Source: Actinomycetota bacterium
Lineage (GTDB): Bacteria > Actinomycetota > Acidimicrobiia > Acidimicrobiales > Ilumatobacteraceae
NCBI GenBank assembly: GCA_005790505.1
Contig: SXUP01000021.1
Location: 1 to 40,314 of the forward strand
Reading direction: 5' to 3'
Length of the DNA stretch: 40,314 nt
The position numbers and the translations under genes are program-made. Below are positions 25,033-31,567 of the stretch, in pieces. Under the pieces are notes generated by a model. The model was not told the origin of the DNA. It made no database searches and saw only the letters and a program-made list of their open reading frames with translations. Position 1 is the stretch's first letter. The number at the start of each line of letters is the position of its first letter.

Positions 25033-26454
25033 CTAGGCGATGGGAGAATCCAATTCGACTTGTTCTTGTGCATCTGGAGCGGCATCAATAATTACGGTGC
25101 TTGACTCCTCAGAAACTGTTTCCACTTCTGTCGGCACCACTTCTGGTGCTACGACTCGCTCTGGGGACCTGGGCAGTACCTGGGCGGGTTTGGCTGGCTT
25201 GCTGGGCGCACGCACGGGTCGCAGTGGCCGAGGCATTTGCTTTTTTGTCGTAGCAGTGACACCAAACATGGCTGCAACAAGGGGCATCAACGGGGCCAAG
25301 CGCGTAACGGTTTTGGTTAATTCTTCAGTTACAACTTGGGGAAGTACAGCGGGCACGATGCGAGCATGCACGGGTGAAAACGCCGCCGATTCCAGCACAA
25401 TGATCCATCGATCAACAGGCAAATCAGCGGTAAGTGATGCACTTGCAGCAGAGGCGAGTTGATTGCCAAGTTCCGCCGGAAAGGGGACTCCAGCCTTTGG
25501 TGGCATAGACGATGAATTCAAGGCACGAACAACCCTGCCTACTTTGAGTGCAAGAGCGATATCTTCGAGCCAATTTTTTATCTCTTCGTCTTGTCTACGC
25601 GCGAGCGACAACTTGATTTCTGCAGCGAGTGTTCTCGTGGATTGATCGCGGGCAATGGTTGGGTCGTCGCCAGCGACAACCAACGCACGAAGATCTCGGA
25701 GATCGATTTCAGACATTATTTTCTGTGCTGCTTGAGCGCGGTCTAACCATTCTGCAACTCGCAGACGCGGCAACAATTGCTCGGCAATTGCAACAAGTCC
25801 GTCAGCAGGAATCACCTCATGCCCGGCAGCGACTGCAATCGCATTCTGCTCAGCAACAGCGGCACGAACTGCGGGAAGTCCTCCCAACAAAACACGTTCG
25901 GCAACTGCTCTGTGAGATTCTGGCAACGCACTTAATATGGCATCAATATTCACTCGACCAGCACGGATGCGCTTGGCTTTGGGACGCTGGGGGATTTCTT
26001 CGGGCGCTTCAAAGCGAGGACGACGGGGGCGTTCAGGGCGCGGTTTGTCAGAAGGAGTGCGATCGCTAGGCGATGTCTCTTTGCGCGTGCGTGGTGGGCG
26101 GGTGCGGTCTGATGCGCCATCGGGGCGGTCGCGCCGAGGGCCATTACGAGGTCCGTCGCTACGACCACCTTTCTTTTGCAAAACAGAAGTGACTGGTTCA
26201 AATTTTTTTTCACTCGGAATCAGCGCCAGAATTCCAACTCGCTCGGCCTTTGCCTTTAGAGACGTCATCGTCAAAACCCGACTTCCGTCAAGGTCTGTTT
26301 CAATTTCAGCGCGAAGCGTTTCGTTTATGGCTGCCCCTTCGGGCACGATGTCGGCACTCACAATGCCTTTGGGTTCGCGGGCTCCGGCAGCACGCCATGT
26401 CCATGTTCCGTCGGCACGTTTGCTGGTAAGTTCAATTTCAATACGGCGAGACAT
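25033..26454 (-). CDS. Large Arg/Pro-rich protein of unknown function
   Basis: 473 residues from ATG 26454 (MSRRIEIELTSKRADG). Residues 1-90 are a beta-rich domain with TWTWRAAGAREPKGIV. Residues about 98-165 are a very basic, disordered Arg/Pro/Asp-rich linker (RNGPRRDRPDG, RPERPRRPRF). Residues about 168-390 are an Ala/Leu/Glu-rich helical domain (DAILSALPESHRAVAERVLL). The tail is Pro/Val/Glu-rich and disordered. The basic linker suggests binding to RNA, DNA or the ribosome, as an inference. No catalytic motif seen. It is divergent from the carbonic anhydrase gene. Confidence 0.75.
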   Translation of the reverse strand: MSRRIEIELTSKRADGTWTWRAAGAREPKGIVSADIVPEGAAINETLRAEIETDLDGSRVLTMTSLKAKAERVGILALIPSEKKFEPVTSVLQKKGGRSDGPRNGPRRDRPDGASDRTRPPRTRKETSPSDRTPSDKPRPERPRRPRFEAPEEIPQRPKAKRIRAGRVNIDAILSALPESHRAVAERVLLGGLPAVRAAVAEQNAIAVAAGHEVIPADGLVAIAEQLLPRLRVAEWLDRAQAAQKIMSEIDLRDLRALVVAGDDPTIARDQSTRTLAAEIKLSLARRQDEEIKNWLEDIALALKVGRVVRALNSSSMPPKAGVPFPAELGNQLASAASASLTADLPVDRWIIVLESAAFSPVHARIVPAVLPQVVTEELTKTVTRLAPLMPLVAAMFGVTATTKKQMPRPLRPVRAPSKPAKPAQVLPRSPERVVAPEVVPTEVETVSEESSTVIIDAAPDAQEQVELDSPIA

Positions 26455-26500
26455 AGCGCCAATACGGTACCTGCAGATGAGCAAGTTGCTACGGTATGGC
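26455..26500. promoter_or_regulatory. Overlapping divergent promoters
   Basis: TACGGTACC (26463-26471) supplies a plus-strand TANNNT (TACGGT 26463-26468) and a minus-strand TANNNT (TACCGT 26469-26464) that overlap by five bases. They would serve the carbonic anhydrase and the Arg/Pro-rich gene respectively, so only one polymerase could bind at a time. A second TACGGT at 26490-26495 lies 5 nt before ATG 26501. Confidence 0.4.
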
Positions 26501-27019
26501 ATGCCCATTTATGCACTTGGCGATCAAATTCCCGACATCCACGAAACCGCTTATGTCCATCCCGATGCAGTTGTCATAGGTTCAGTCACCATCGGAGCAG
26601 AGAGCACGATTTGGCCAGGTGCCGTGTTGCGAGGCGACGACGGAGAGATTTTTATTGGGGCTCGAACAAGCATTCAAGATGGCACCGTGGTTCACACGAC
26701 TCCGCAATTTCCAACGACGGTGGGCGATGACTGCGTGATTGGACATCTTGTCCACCTTGAAGGATGTCGCATCGCAGACAGCGCACAAGTCAGTTCAGGC
26801 GCAGTTGTGTTGCACAATGCTTCTGTGGGCTCTGGAGCCATCGTCGCGGCCAATGCCGTAGTTCTAAATAACACCACTGTTCCATCGGGAGCACTTGCCG
26901 TAGGTGCGCCGGCGACCATCAAGCCTGACAAGGCCCGTCAAGAAGACATAAAATTTGCGGCAATGGCGTACGTCGCCAAAGGCAGACGATTTAGCGATAC
27001 TTTACGACTACTGAAGTAA
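26501..27019 (+). CDS. Gamma-class carbonic anhydrase family protein (left-handed beta-helix)
   Basis: 172 residues beginning MPIYALGDQIPDIHETAYVH, a typical start for the family. Repeated hexapeptides (VVIGSVTIGAESTIWPGAV, IFIGARTSIQDGTVVH) form a left-handed beta-helix. Metal-ligand histidines are in VVHTTP and GHLVHLEGC, as in the YrdA/PaaY/Cam group. ATG 26477 (8 codons upstream) is also possible; the long open frame further upstream is antisense to the neighbour. Carbonic anhydrase activity is expected but not every homologue has it. Convergent with whiB. Confidence 0.9.
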   Translation: MPIYALGDQIPDIHETAYVHPDAVVIGSVTIGAESTIWPGAVLRGDDGEIFIGARTSIQDGTVVHTTPQFPTTVGDDCVIGHLVHLEGCRIADSAQVSSGAVVLHNASVGSGAIVAANAVVLNNTTVPSGALAVGAPATIKPDKARQEDIKFAAMAYVAKGRRFSDTLRLLK

Positions 27020-27022
27020 CGG

Positions 27023-27328
27023 TCACCCGACGTTTCGGGCGCGAACACCAATCGGGGCGATTAATCGATACCCGGCAGTGTGCCGTTCTTCCTCAGACTC
27101 GCCACCCCAAAATCCGTATTCACGGTGACGCCGCGCAAATGATCGGCATTCATTCAACACCGAACACGATTTACAGACTTCGCGGGCTTGAGATTCTCGT
27201 CGCTCACGGGCTTGAGGTCGTTCTGCCGCTGCTGGAAAAAAAATATTGGAAAGACCTCGACAGGCCGCATCAATTTCCCACACGGTTTCTTCCCACGGAC
27301 GCGCTGAAAACAAATCTCCAATTGCCAT
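27023..27328 (-). CDS. whiB: WhiB-family iron-sulfur transcription factor
   Basis: 101 residues. Four cysteines that ligate a [4Fe-4S] cluster: C23 (AACRG), C52 and C55 (CKSC) and C61, with the intervening FFP motif. The C-terminal GFWGGESEEER turn is the sigma-factor contact of WhiB proteins. Wbl proteins are restricted to actinobacteria and their phages, which supports the taxonomic placement. GGGGG lies 4 nt before the ATG as Shine-Dalgarno. Which Wbl subclass (WhiB1, 2, 4 or other) cannot be said. Confidence 0.95.
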   Translation of the reverse strand: MAIGDLFSARPWEETVWEIDAACRGLSNIFFPAAAERPQARERRESQAREVCKSCSVLNECRSFARRHREYGFWGGESEEERHTAGYRLIAPIGVRARNVG

Positions 27329-27431
27329 TAAGCCCCCTATAGATACCGTCGTACTTTAGCCCAAAGGTTGAAATGTGCAAAAAATTGTTGGAACATTCTT
27401 GTTAAAAACTTGGGACTTGCCGGCTCCAAAG

Positions 27432-27440
27432 TTATCCACA
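27432..27440 (+). other. Consensus DnaA box
   Basis: TTATCCACA, the exact consensus DnaA-binding 9-mer, is in the 137-bp gap between the threonine aldolase gene and whiB. It is upstream of whiB with respect to whiB's transcription. No further boxes are clustered here, so it is not an origin; it could be a DnaA regulatory or titration site or chance. Confidence 0.4.
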
Positions 27441-27465
27441 GGCAATCCAGTCATGGCCCAGATTT

Positions 27466-28518
27466 TTACTCTGCCAAGACTGTCGCAACTCCGCCCACAA
27501 AAGCGTCAATATCGGCGGGGGAGGTGTCCCACGAGGTCATCCATCGCACCTGATGTCGGTTGATATCCCAATCCCAGAAAAAAGACCATTCCTGAAGTTT
27601 TGCCTTTGCTGGGTTGTGCATGATCGGAAACAAACTGTTCACAGCAGGCATATCAATTTGAAGTGATTTGAATTCCTTTGTTTTCCTAAACAATGTCTGG
27701 GCTGCGGTATTTGCAGCAGTCGCAGTTGAGATCCAAAGGTCATCGTCTAAAGCCCGCACAAATTGTGCGGCGGTGTAACGCATTTTTGACGGCAGTTGAG
27801 TCACCTGTTTGTGCAAATACTGGGCGCGACGCCCGCGATATTGGGGGGCAACAAGCACCGCTTCGGCGTTGAGCATCGCATTTTTTGTGCCGCCAAAACT
27901 TAATGCATCAACTCCCGCTGCAAAAGTCATTTTCTGAAAAACATCACGAGTTGCCCCCATGGCGGCGACTGCGTTTGCGATGCGTGCTCCGTCGACATGC
28001 ACCCGCATTCCGTATTGATGAGCTGTCTGACAGATGGCTTGAATTTCTGCGATGCTGTAGAGCGTTCCCAATTCCGTTGGCTGCGAGATTGAAACCACAC
28101 CTGGTTGCGTGTGATGGATACTTCCCAGAACATTGACCGCCGACACGATTTGCGCCGGTTGCAATTTGCCATCAGGGGAGACAACTGTTTGCAACTTGAC
28201 ACCTAAAATTCGTTCGGGTGCGCCTGTTTCATCGACGGCAATGTGAGACCACTCAGTACACAGAACTGATTCAGCTCGTTCGAGCAAAATGGCCAACGCC
28301 AAGATATTCGATCCCGTGCCACCAAAAGTAAACAAGACGTCCACATCTGCGTCGGCGAGTGCACAAAATGCATTGGTACCAGATTGTGTGAATCGATCAA
28401 CTCCATAGGCGAGTTCGTGAGTGGCGTTCGCCCCAGCGATTGCCTCGAGATATTGGGGATGAATCCCGCTGGCATTGTCACTTGCAAATAATCGTTGCGG
28501 GGGCTCGGGCATTGACAC
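27466..28518 (-). CDS. ltaE: Low-specificity threonine aldolase (PLP)
   Basis: Cleaves threonine to glycine and acetaldehyde; about 350 residues. It has LFASDNASGIHPQYLEAIAG at the N-terminus, FTFGGTGSNILALA, VHVDGARIANAVAAMG (PLP-binding Asp), and SFGGTKNAML with the Schiff-base Lys, all typical of fold-type I threonine aldolases. Starts GTG 28518 or ATG 28512 fit; TACAAT 7 nt before the GTG suggests a leaderless transcript. It may feed glycine to the glycine cleavage genes encoded about 3 kb away, an inference. Divergent from the Cys4 gene. Confidence 0.9.
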   Translation of the reverse strand: MSMPEPPQRLFASDNASGIHPQYLEAIAGANATHELAYGVDRFTQSGTNAFCALADADVDVLFTFGGTGSNILALAILLERAESVLCTEWSHIAVDETGAPERILGVKLQTVVSPDGKLQPAQIVSAVNVLGSIHHTQPGVVSISQPTELGTLYSIAEIQAICQTAHQYGMRVHVDGARIANAVAAMGATRDVFQKMTFAAGVDALSFGGTKNAMLNAEAVLVAPQYRGRRAQYLHKQVTQLPSKMRYTAAQFVRALDDDLWISTATAANTAAQTLFRKTKEFKSLQIDMPAVNSLFPIMHNPAKAKLQEWSFFWDWDINRHQVRWMTSWDTSPADIDAFVGGVATVLAE

Positions 28519-28551
28519 CACACAGATTGTAACCTCCGTTAGTATTTCGTC

Positions 28552-28923
28552 ATGATGAAATCGGGTAATCGCCCCGACAGGGCATCGGAGCGATGTCGGT
28601 GGTGTCGTAAGGTGTTGGCGTTCAAAACAGGCCCGGGGCGTCCTCGTGAATTTTGTAGCCAAGCATGTCGTCAATGGGACTGGGTTGCTCGCCAAAGATC
28701 CAAGGAGTTAGCCCTTACAGAAAACGAACTGGTGGTTGCCAGGGATGAACTAGATGACCTGAAAGACAAGATCTATGTCCTGAATTGTGCAGTCGAAGAC
28801 GTCCGTTCTGATCTCGCGGCCAACTCACGCGCCACGAAAGAAGCGTTGCAAGAAGATCTCAGATGGCTGATTGAGTCGGCAGAGCCAGTAATTGCCAGCG
28901 ACCTCAGACCCCAGGTTCTATAG
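28552..28923 (+). CDS. Small Cys4 (zinc-finger-like) coiled-coil protein
   Basis: 123 residues, no family recognised. C15 and C18 (CRWC) pair with C35 and C39 (FCSQAC), and the flanking GRPREFCSQACRQWDW looks like the ends of a small zinc-binding domain; similar motifs occur in actinobacterial proteins of unknown function. Residues about 48-95 form a charged coiled coil. ATG 28552 (or the next codon, 28555) has TAGTAT 6 nt upstream. It could be a DNA- or RNA-binding regulator of the divergent threonine aldolase gene, but this is speculative. Confidence 0.75.
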   Translation: MMKSGNRPDRASERCRWCRKVLAFKTGPGRPREFCSQACRQWDWVARQRSKELALTENELVVARDELDDLKDKIYVLNCAVEDVRSDLAANSRATKEALQEDLRWLIESAEPVIASDLRPQVL

Positions 28924-29022
28924 GCATTTCGTGCTGGCCTTTTTCGTAGCCCATAATTCCCGTTATGTAATATTAGGAGAAGTCCAGAACGGTATGGGCT
29001 GCGGGGTTCCTAGAGTGCAGAT

Positions 29023-30285
29023 ATGACTTTCCCCCATTTGGGTCCTGGACGCTCACAGGGTGTGATTGAAGAAGAACTCGAAGCCATGCGAGCCAATGAT
29101 GTGGCCTGGCGTGACGGTCGTGCTTTTACCCTTGCCTACAGTGCGGGTCCAGATGTGCTCGCCGTGGCACAAGATGCCTATCAAAGGTTTGCCAATGAGA
29201 ACGCTCTAAATACCGATGCCTTTCCTAGTCTTCGCTTGATGGCTGGTGAGGTGGTGAACACGGTCTTGGGCTGGACCCATGCCCCCGCTACCGGAGCAGG
29301 TTTTATGACTTCTGGTGGCACAGAAAGCCTCCTGTTGGCTGTGCGTGCCGCTCGGGAGCGTCGTCGTCGCCAGAACAGACCCCTATCAGGCTTGAACATT
29401 GTGTTGCCAACATCAGCCCATGCCGCACTTGAGAAAGCATGTTCATATTTTGATGTGGCGAGTCGACGTGTTGCGGTCGCAGCCGACTGGCGGGCCAATC
29501 TTGGAGCCATGCAAGATGCCATTGATGACGGAACTATTTTGCTGGTCGCGTCGGCGCCTCAGTATCCGCAGGGCGTAATTGATCCCGTCACGGAAATTGC
29601 TGCTCTAGCCATGGCAAACGATCTCAACTGTCATGTTGACGCATGCATGGGCGGAGTCACACTCACCTACCTTGAACAACTCGGAGAAGCCGTTGCCCTC
29701 TGGGATTTCCGTGTTGATGGTGTTACGTCGATTTCAGTTGATTTACACAAATACGGTTACACCTCAAAAGGCGCAGGAGTACTCGTTCATCGCACCAAGG
29801 AGTTGCGCGCCGACCAAACCTTTGTCACTCAGAATTGGTTGGGAGGAACTTATGGTTCAAGCGGAATACTTGGCACAAAATCTGGAGGGCCGATTGCCTC
29901 TGCGTGGGCGGTCATGCATTATCTCGGTGATGACGGTTACAAACGAGTCACCGCATCGGCCCGTGCGACCGCACTAGCCATCGCTAGTCACATTGACGAG
30001 CATTCATCGTTGTTGTTACTTGCTCAGCCGGACGCAACTTTGCTTTCTTTTGCCAGCAACGACGATCGGCTTGATATTTTTATGCTTGCCGATAACTTGC
30101 GGCGTCGCGGTTGGTATCTCGATCGACAAGGCCCTCCCCCTGCTCTCCACCTCACCGTTAACGCAATTCACGATAAAGTCATGACGATATTCATTGAGGA
30201 TTTAGATAGGGCGATTGACGAAACAATTTCGGACTGTAGGAAAAACAACACCACTGCTAGCGGTTCTTACGGGACGATCGAGTAA
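29023..30285 (+). CDS. PLP-dependent decarboxylase/S1P-lyase-like enzyme
   Basis: 420-residue group II decarboxylase-fold protein. It has GFMTSGGTESLLLAVRAAR (cofactor phosphate pocket), HVDACMGG (PLP-stacking Asp) and SVDLHKYGYTSKGAGVL with Schiff-base Lys243. The HKYGYTSKG form is characteristic of sphingosine-1-phosphate-lyase-type enzymes rather than glutamate decarboxylase; bacterial members can act on phosphorylated or amino-acid substrates, so the reaction is uncertain. ATG 29023 has TAGAGT 6 nt upstream and no Shine-Dalgarno. It converges on the tiny gene at 30313. Confidence 0.85.
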   Translation: MTFPHLGPGRSQGVIEEELEAMRANDVAWRDGRAFTLAYSAGPDVLAVAQDAYQRFANENALNTDAFPSLRLMAGEVVNTVLGWTHAPATGAGFMTSGGTESLLLAVRAARERRRRQNRPLSGLNIVLPTSAHAALEKACSYFDVASRRVAVAADWRANLGAMQDAIDDGTILLVASAPQYPQGVIDPVTEIAALAMANDLNCHVDACMGGVTLTYLEQLGEAVALWDFRVDGVTSISVDLHKYGYTSKGAGVLVHRTKELRADQTFVTQNWLGGTYGSSGILGTKSGGPIASAWAVMHYLGDDGYKRVTASARATALAIASHIDEHSSLLLLAQPDATLLSFASNDDRLDIFMLADNLRRRGWYLDRQGPPPALHLTVNAIHDKVMTIFIEDLDRAIDETISDCRKNNTTASGSYGTIE

Positions 30286-30312
30286 CCACTCACTTTTGCA
30301 CGGCCAACTTCA

Positions 30313-30513
30313 TCAATCACTGATTGTATTTTGTTCGGCTTTTATTGGATTCAGATTTTGCTTTCTTGAAGAGAAAAAGATCTTTGGTCGCAGTCGTTGC
30401 AGGCTGAGCTTGACGCCTACGGCCAGCGCTGAGAGCCCACCAGCAGCAAAGGTCACCGTCATGCTTCCCGAGCCAGCGTCAATGCAAGTGACACAATTTA
30501 AAGTCAAAGACAT
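30313..30513 (-). CDS. Tiny membrane protein of the IDPGSGS family
   Basis: 66 residues, easily missed. It contains CIDAGSGSMTVTFAAGG, LSALAVGVKL and a basic tail with FFSSRKQ, matching the pattern of small proteins with YIDPGTGS, a single transmembrane helix and an Lys/Arg-rich FF tail that are widespread and uncharacterised. Its ATG is 17 nt after the stop of the SCO6745-like gene on the same strand, suggesting an operon. Overlapping plus-strand reading frames here have no recognisable product. Confidence 0.6.
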   Translation of the reverse strand: MSLTLNCVTCIDAGSGSMTVTFAAGGLSALAVGVKLSLQRLRPKIFFSSRKQNLNPIKAEQNTISD

Positions 30514-30530
30514 AGTCCTAGTTTAGAGAA

Positions 30531-31292
30531 CTATTCAGTGAGCAAGTGAACAATAGATTCAATAGAGGCGCTAAATTCTCCACGTTCCTGAGCGGTCAAA
30601 GCCGACTCATAAACAGGTTCTTGCAGGAGATCCGTCAAGTGTTCGGCCGCAACGCGAACCTCAACAAGATGCTTGACATCTGGAAAGGGCGATTGCCAAC
30701 CAAATTTCGTCGCGATCTGCTCCCCATCTCCGGAGTCGAGATATCGGGTCAGAATTGATTCGACTGGGGTCAAACCACTTGCCGCCGTAGCCATGATGTG
30801 CGCACTTCCCCTCCACTCACGCAACAAGTGCAGTAAAAAATATGCTCCTCCCGCACTGTCTGTTGGTCGTGGCATCTTTTTCCAGCCGACAAAAAGAGAG
30901 TTTCCACTCAGCGGAACCGCATCAACAACACGTTCACCAAGTTCAATGAAACGATCCAGACCATCAACGTCAACTAAACGCTTACGACCATACGAAGCAC
31001 ATGCCTCAGCAAAGCGTTGGGCGCCTGCTTTTGCCCCTTCCACGCCGATCCCCGCCTCCCACATCAATCTGACAAGGGAAGGTGAAAATGGTCCGAATGC
31101 TGCAGAAATGATGTCTGCGTCAACATCGCCGAGGACTCCCCCACGACCAACCACATAGTAAGCAAAGCCATTTGGGTACCCAAAGTCTTTACAAGAGCCA
31201 ATGGTTTCTGGGTGCAACATGAATTTTCCACCTGTGTCGCCAACAGGCTGAGCTAGCGCTTGAACGCACTCTAAGGCAGACATCGACTTCAT
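30531..31292 (-). CDS. SCO6745-like family protein
   Basis: 253 residues. GRGGVLGDVDADIISAAFGP followed by FSPSLVRLMWEAG, then FAEACASYGRKRLVDVDGL and LREWRGSAHIMATAASGLTP match the pattern of the actinobacterial SCO6745 family, whose function is not established. ATG 31292 has TAGTTT 6 nt upstream (31304-31299), so it may be leaderless; ATG 31283 is an alternative. The protein is helical with no catalytic motif visible. It is divergent from the glycine riboswitch and probably cotranscribed with the tiny gene after it. Confidence 0.7.
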   Translation of the reverse strand: MKSMSALECVQALAQPVGDTGGKFMLHPETIGSCKDFGYPNGFAYYVVGRGGVLGDVDADIISAAFGPFSPSLVRLMWEAGIGVEGAKAGAQRFAEACASYGRKRLVDVDGLDRFIELGERVVDAVPLSGNSLFVGWKKMPRPTDSAGGAYFLLHLLREWRGSAHIMATAASGLTPVESILTRYLDSGDGEQIATKFGWQSPFPDVKHLVEVRVAAEHLTDLLQEPVYESALTAQERGEFSASIESIVHLLTE

Positions 31293-31329
31293 ATAGAAAA
31301 ACTAACCGCATTGTCACCAAGTCGTGCTG

Positions 31330-31358
31330 TTCAAGATGTAATCTAAAAGGGCTATAAC
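31330..31358 (+). promoter_or_regulatory. Promoter of the glycine riboswitch transcript
   Basis: TTCAAG (31330-31335), 17 nt, TATAAC (31353-31358). The predicted transcription start is about 31365, directly at the 5' edge of the first riboswitch aptamer, which supports the assignment. Confidence 0.6.
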
Positions 31359-31363
31359 CCGTT

Positions 31364-31535
31364 TGGGAGAGCATTGTTGCACAGCCAGTGCAACGATCGC
31401 CGAAGGAGCAACCACCCCGGAACCTCTCAGGCCCATGGACCGAACGGACTGGCAACGCTGGAAAGTAGGGACTCGTCCCTCGCCGACGGGGAAAACCTTC
31501 ACGGGTGAAGCTCTCAGGCACAAAAGACAGCGGGG
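31364..31535 (+). ncRNA. Tandem glycine riboswitch
   Basis: Two glycine aptamers in series. The first has GGGAGAG at its 5' strand, CGCCGAAGGAGCAACC and the core GGAACCTCTCAGGCCC. The second, after a short linker (about 31441-31455), has TCGCCGACGGGGAAAACC and GGGTGAAGCTCTCAGGCAC, ending in GACAGCGGGGG. CTCTCAGGC in both cores is the hallmark sequence. It precedes gcvP, and glycine riboswitches of this layout usually switch on glycine cleavage genes when glycine is abundant. Only about 20 nt separate it from the gcvP Shine-Dalgarno, so control of translation initiation is plausible. Confidence 0.93.
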
Positions 31536-31567
31536 GTGCACATAGTTCTTTTCAAAGGAGCCGCACC

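Noticed and set aside
25937-26500. Long upstream extension of the carbonic anhydrase frame (to 360 residues)
   Set aside because: The extension is antisense to the Arg/Pro-rich gene and reads as low-complexity Gly/Arg/Ser. The family start MPIYALGD lies at 26501.
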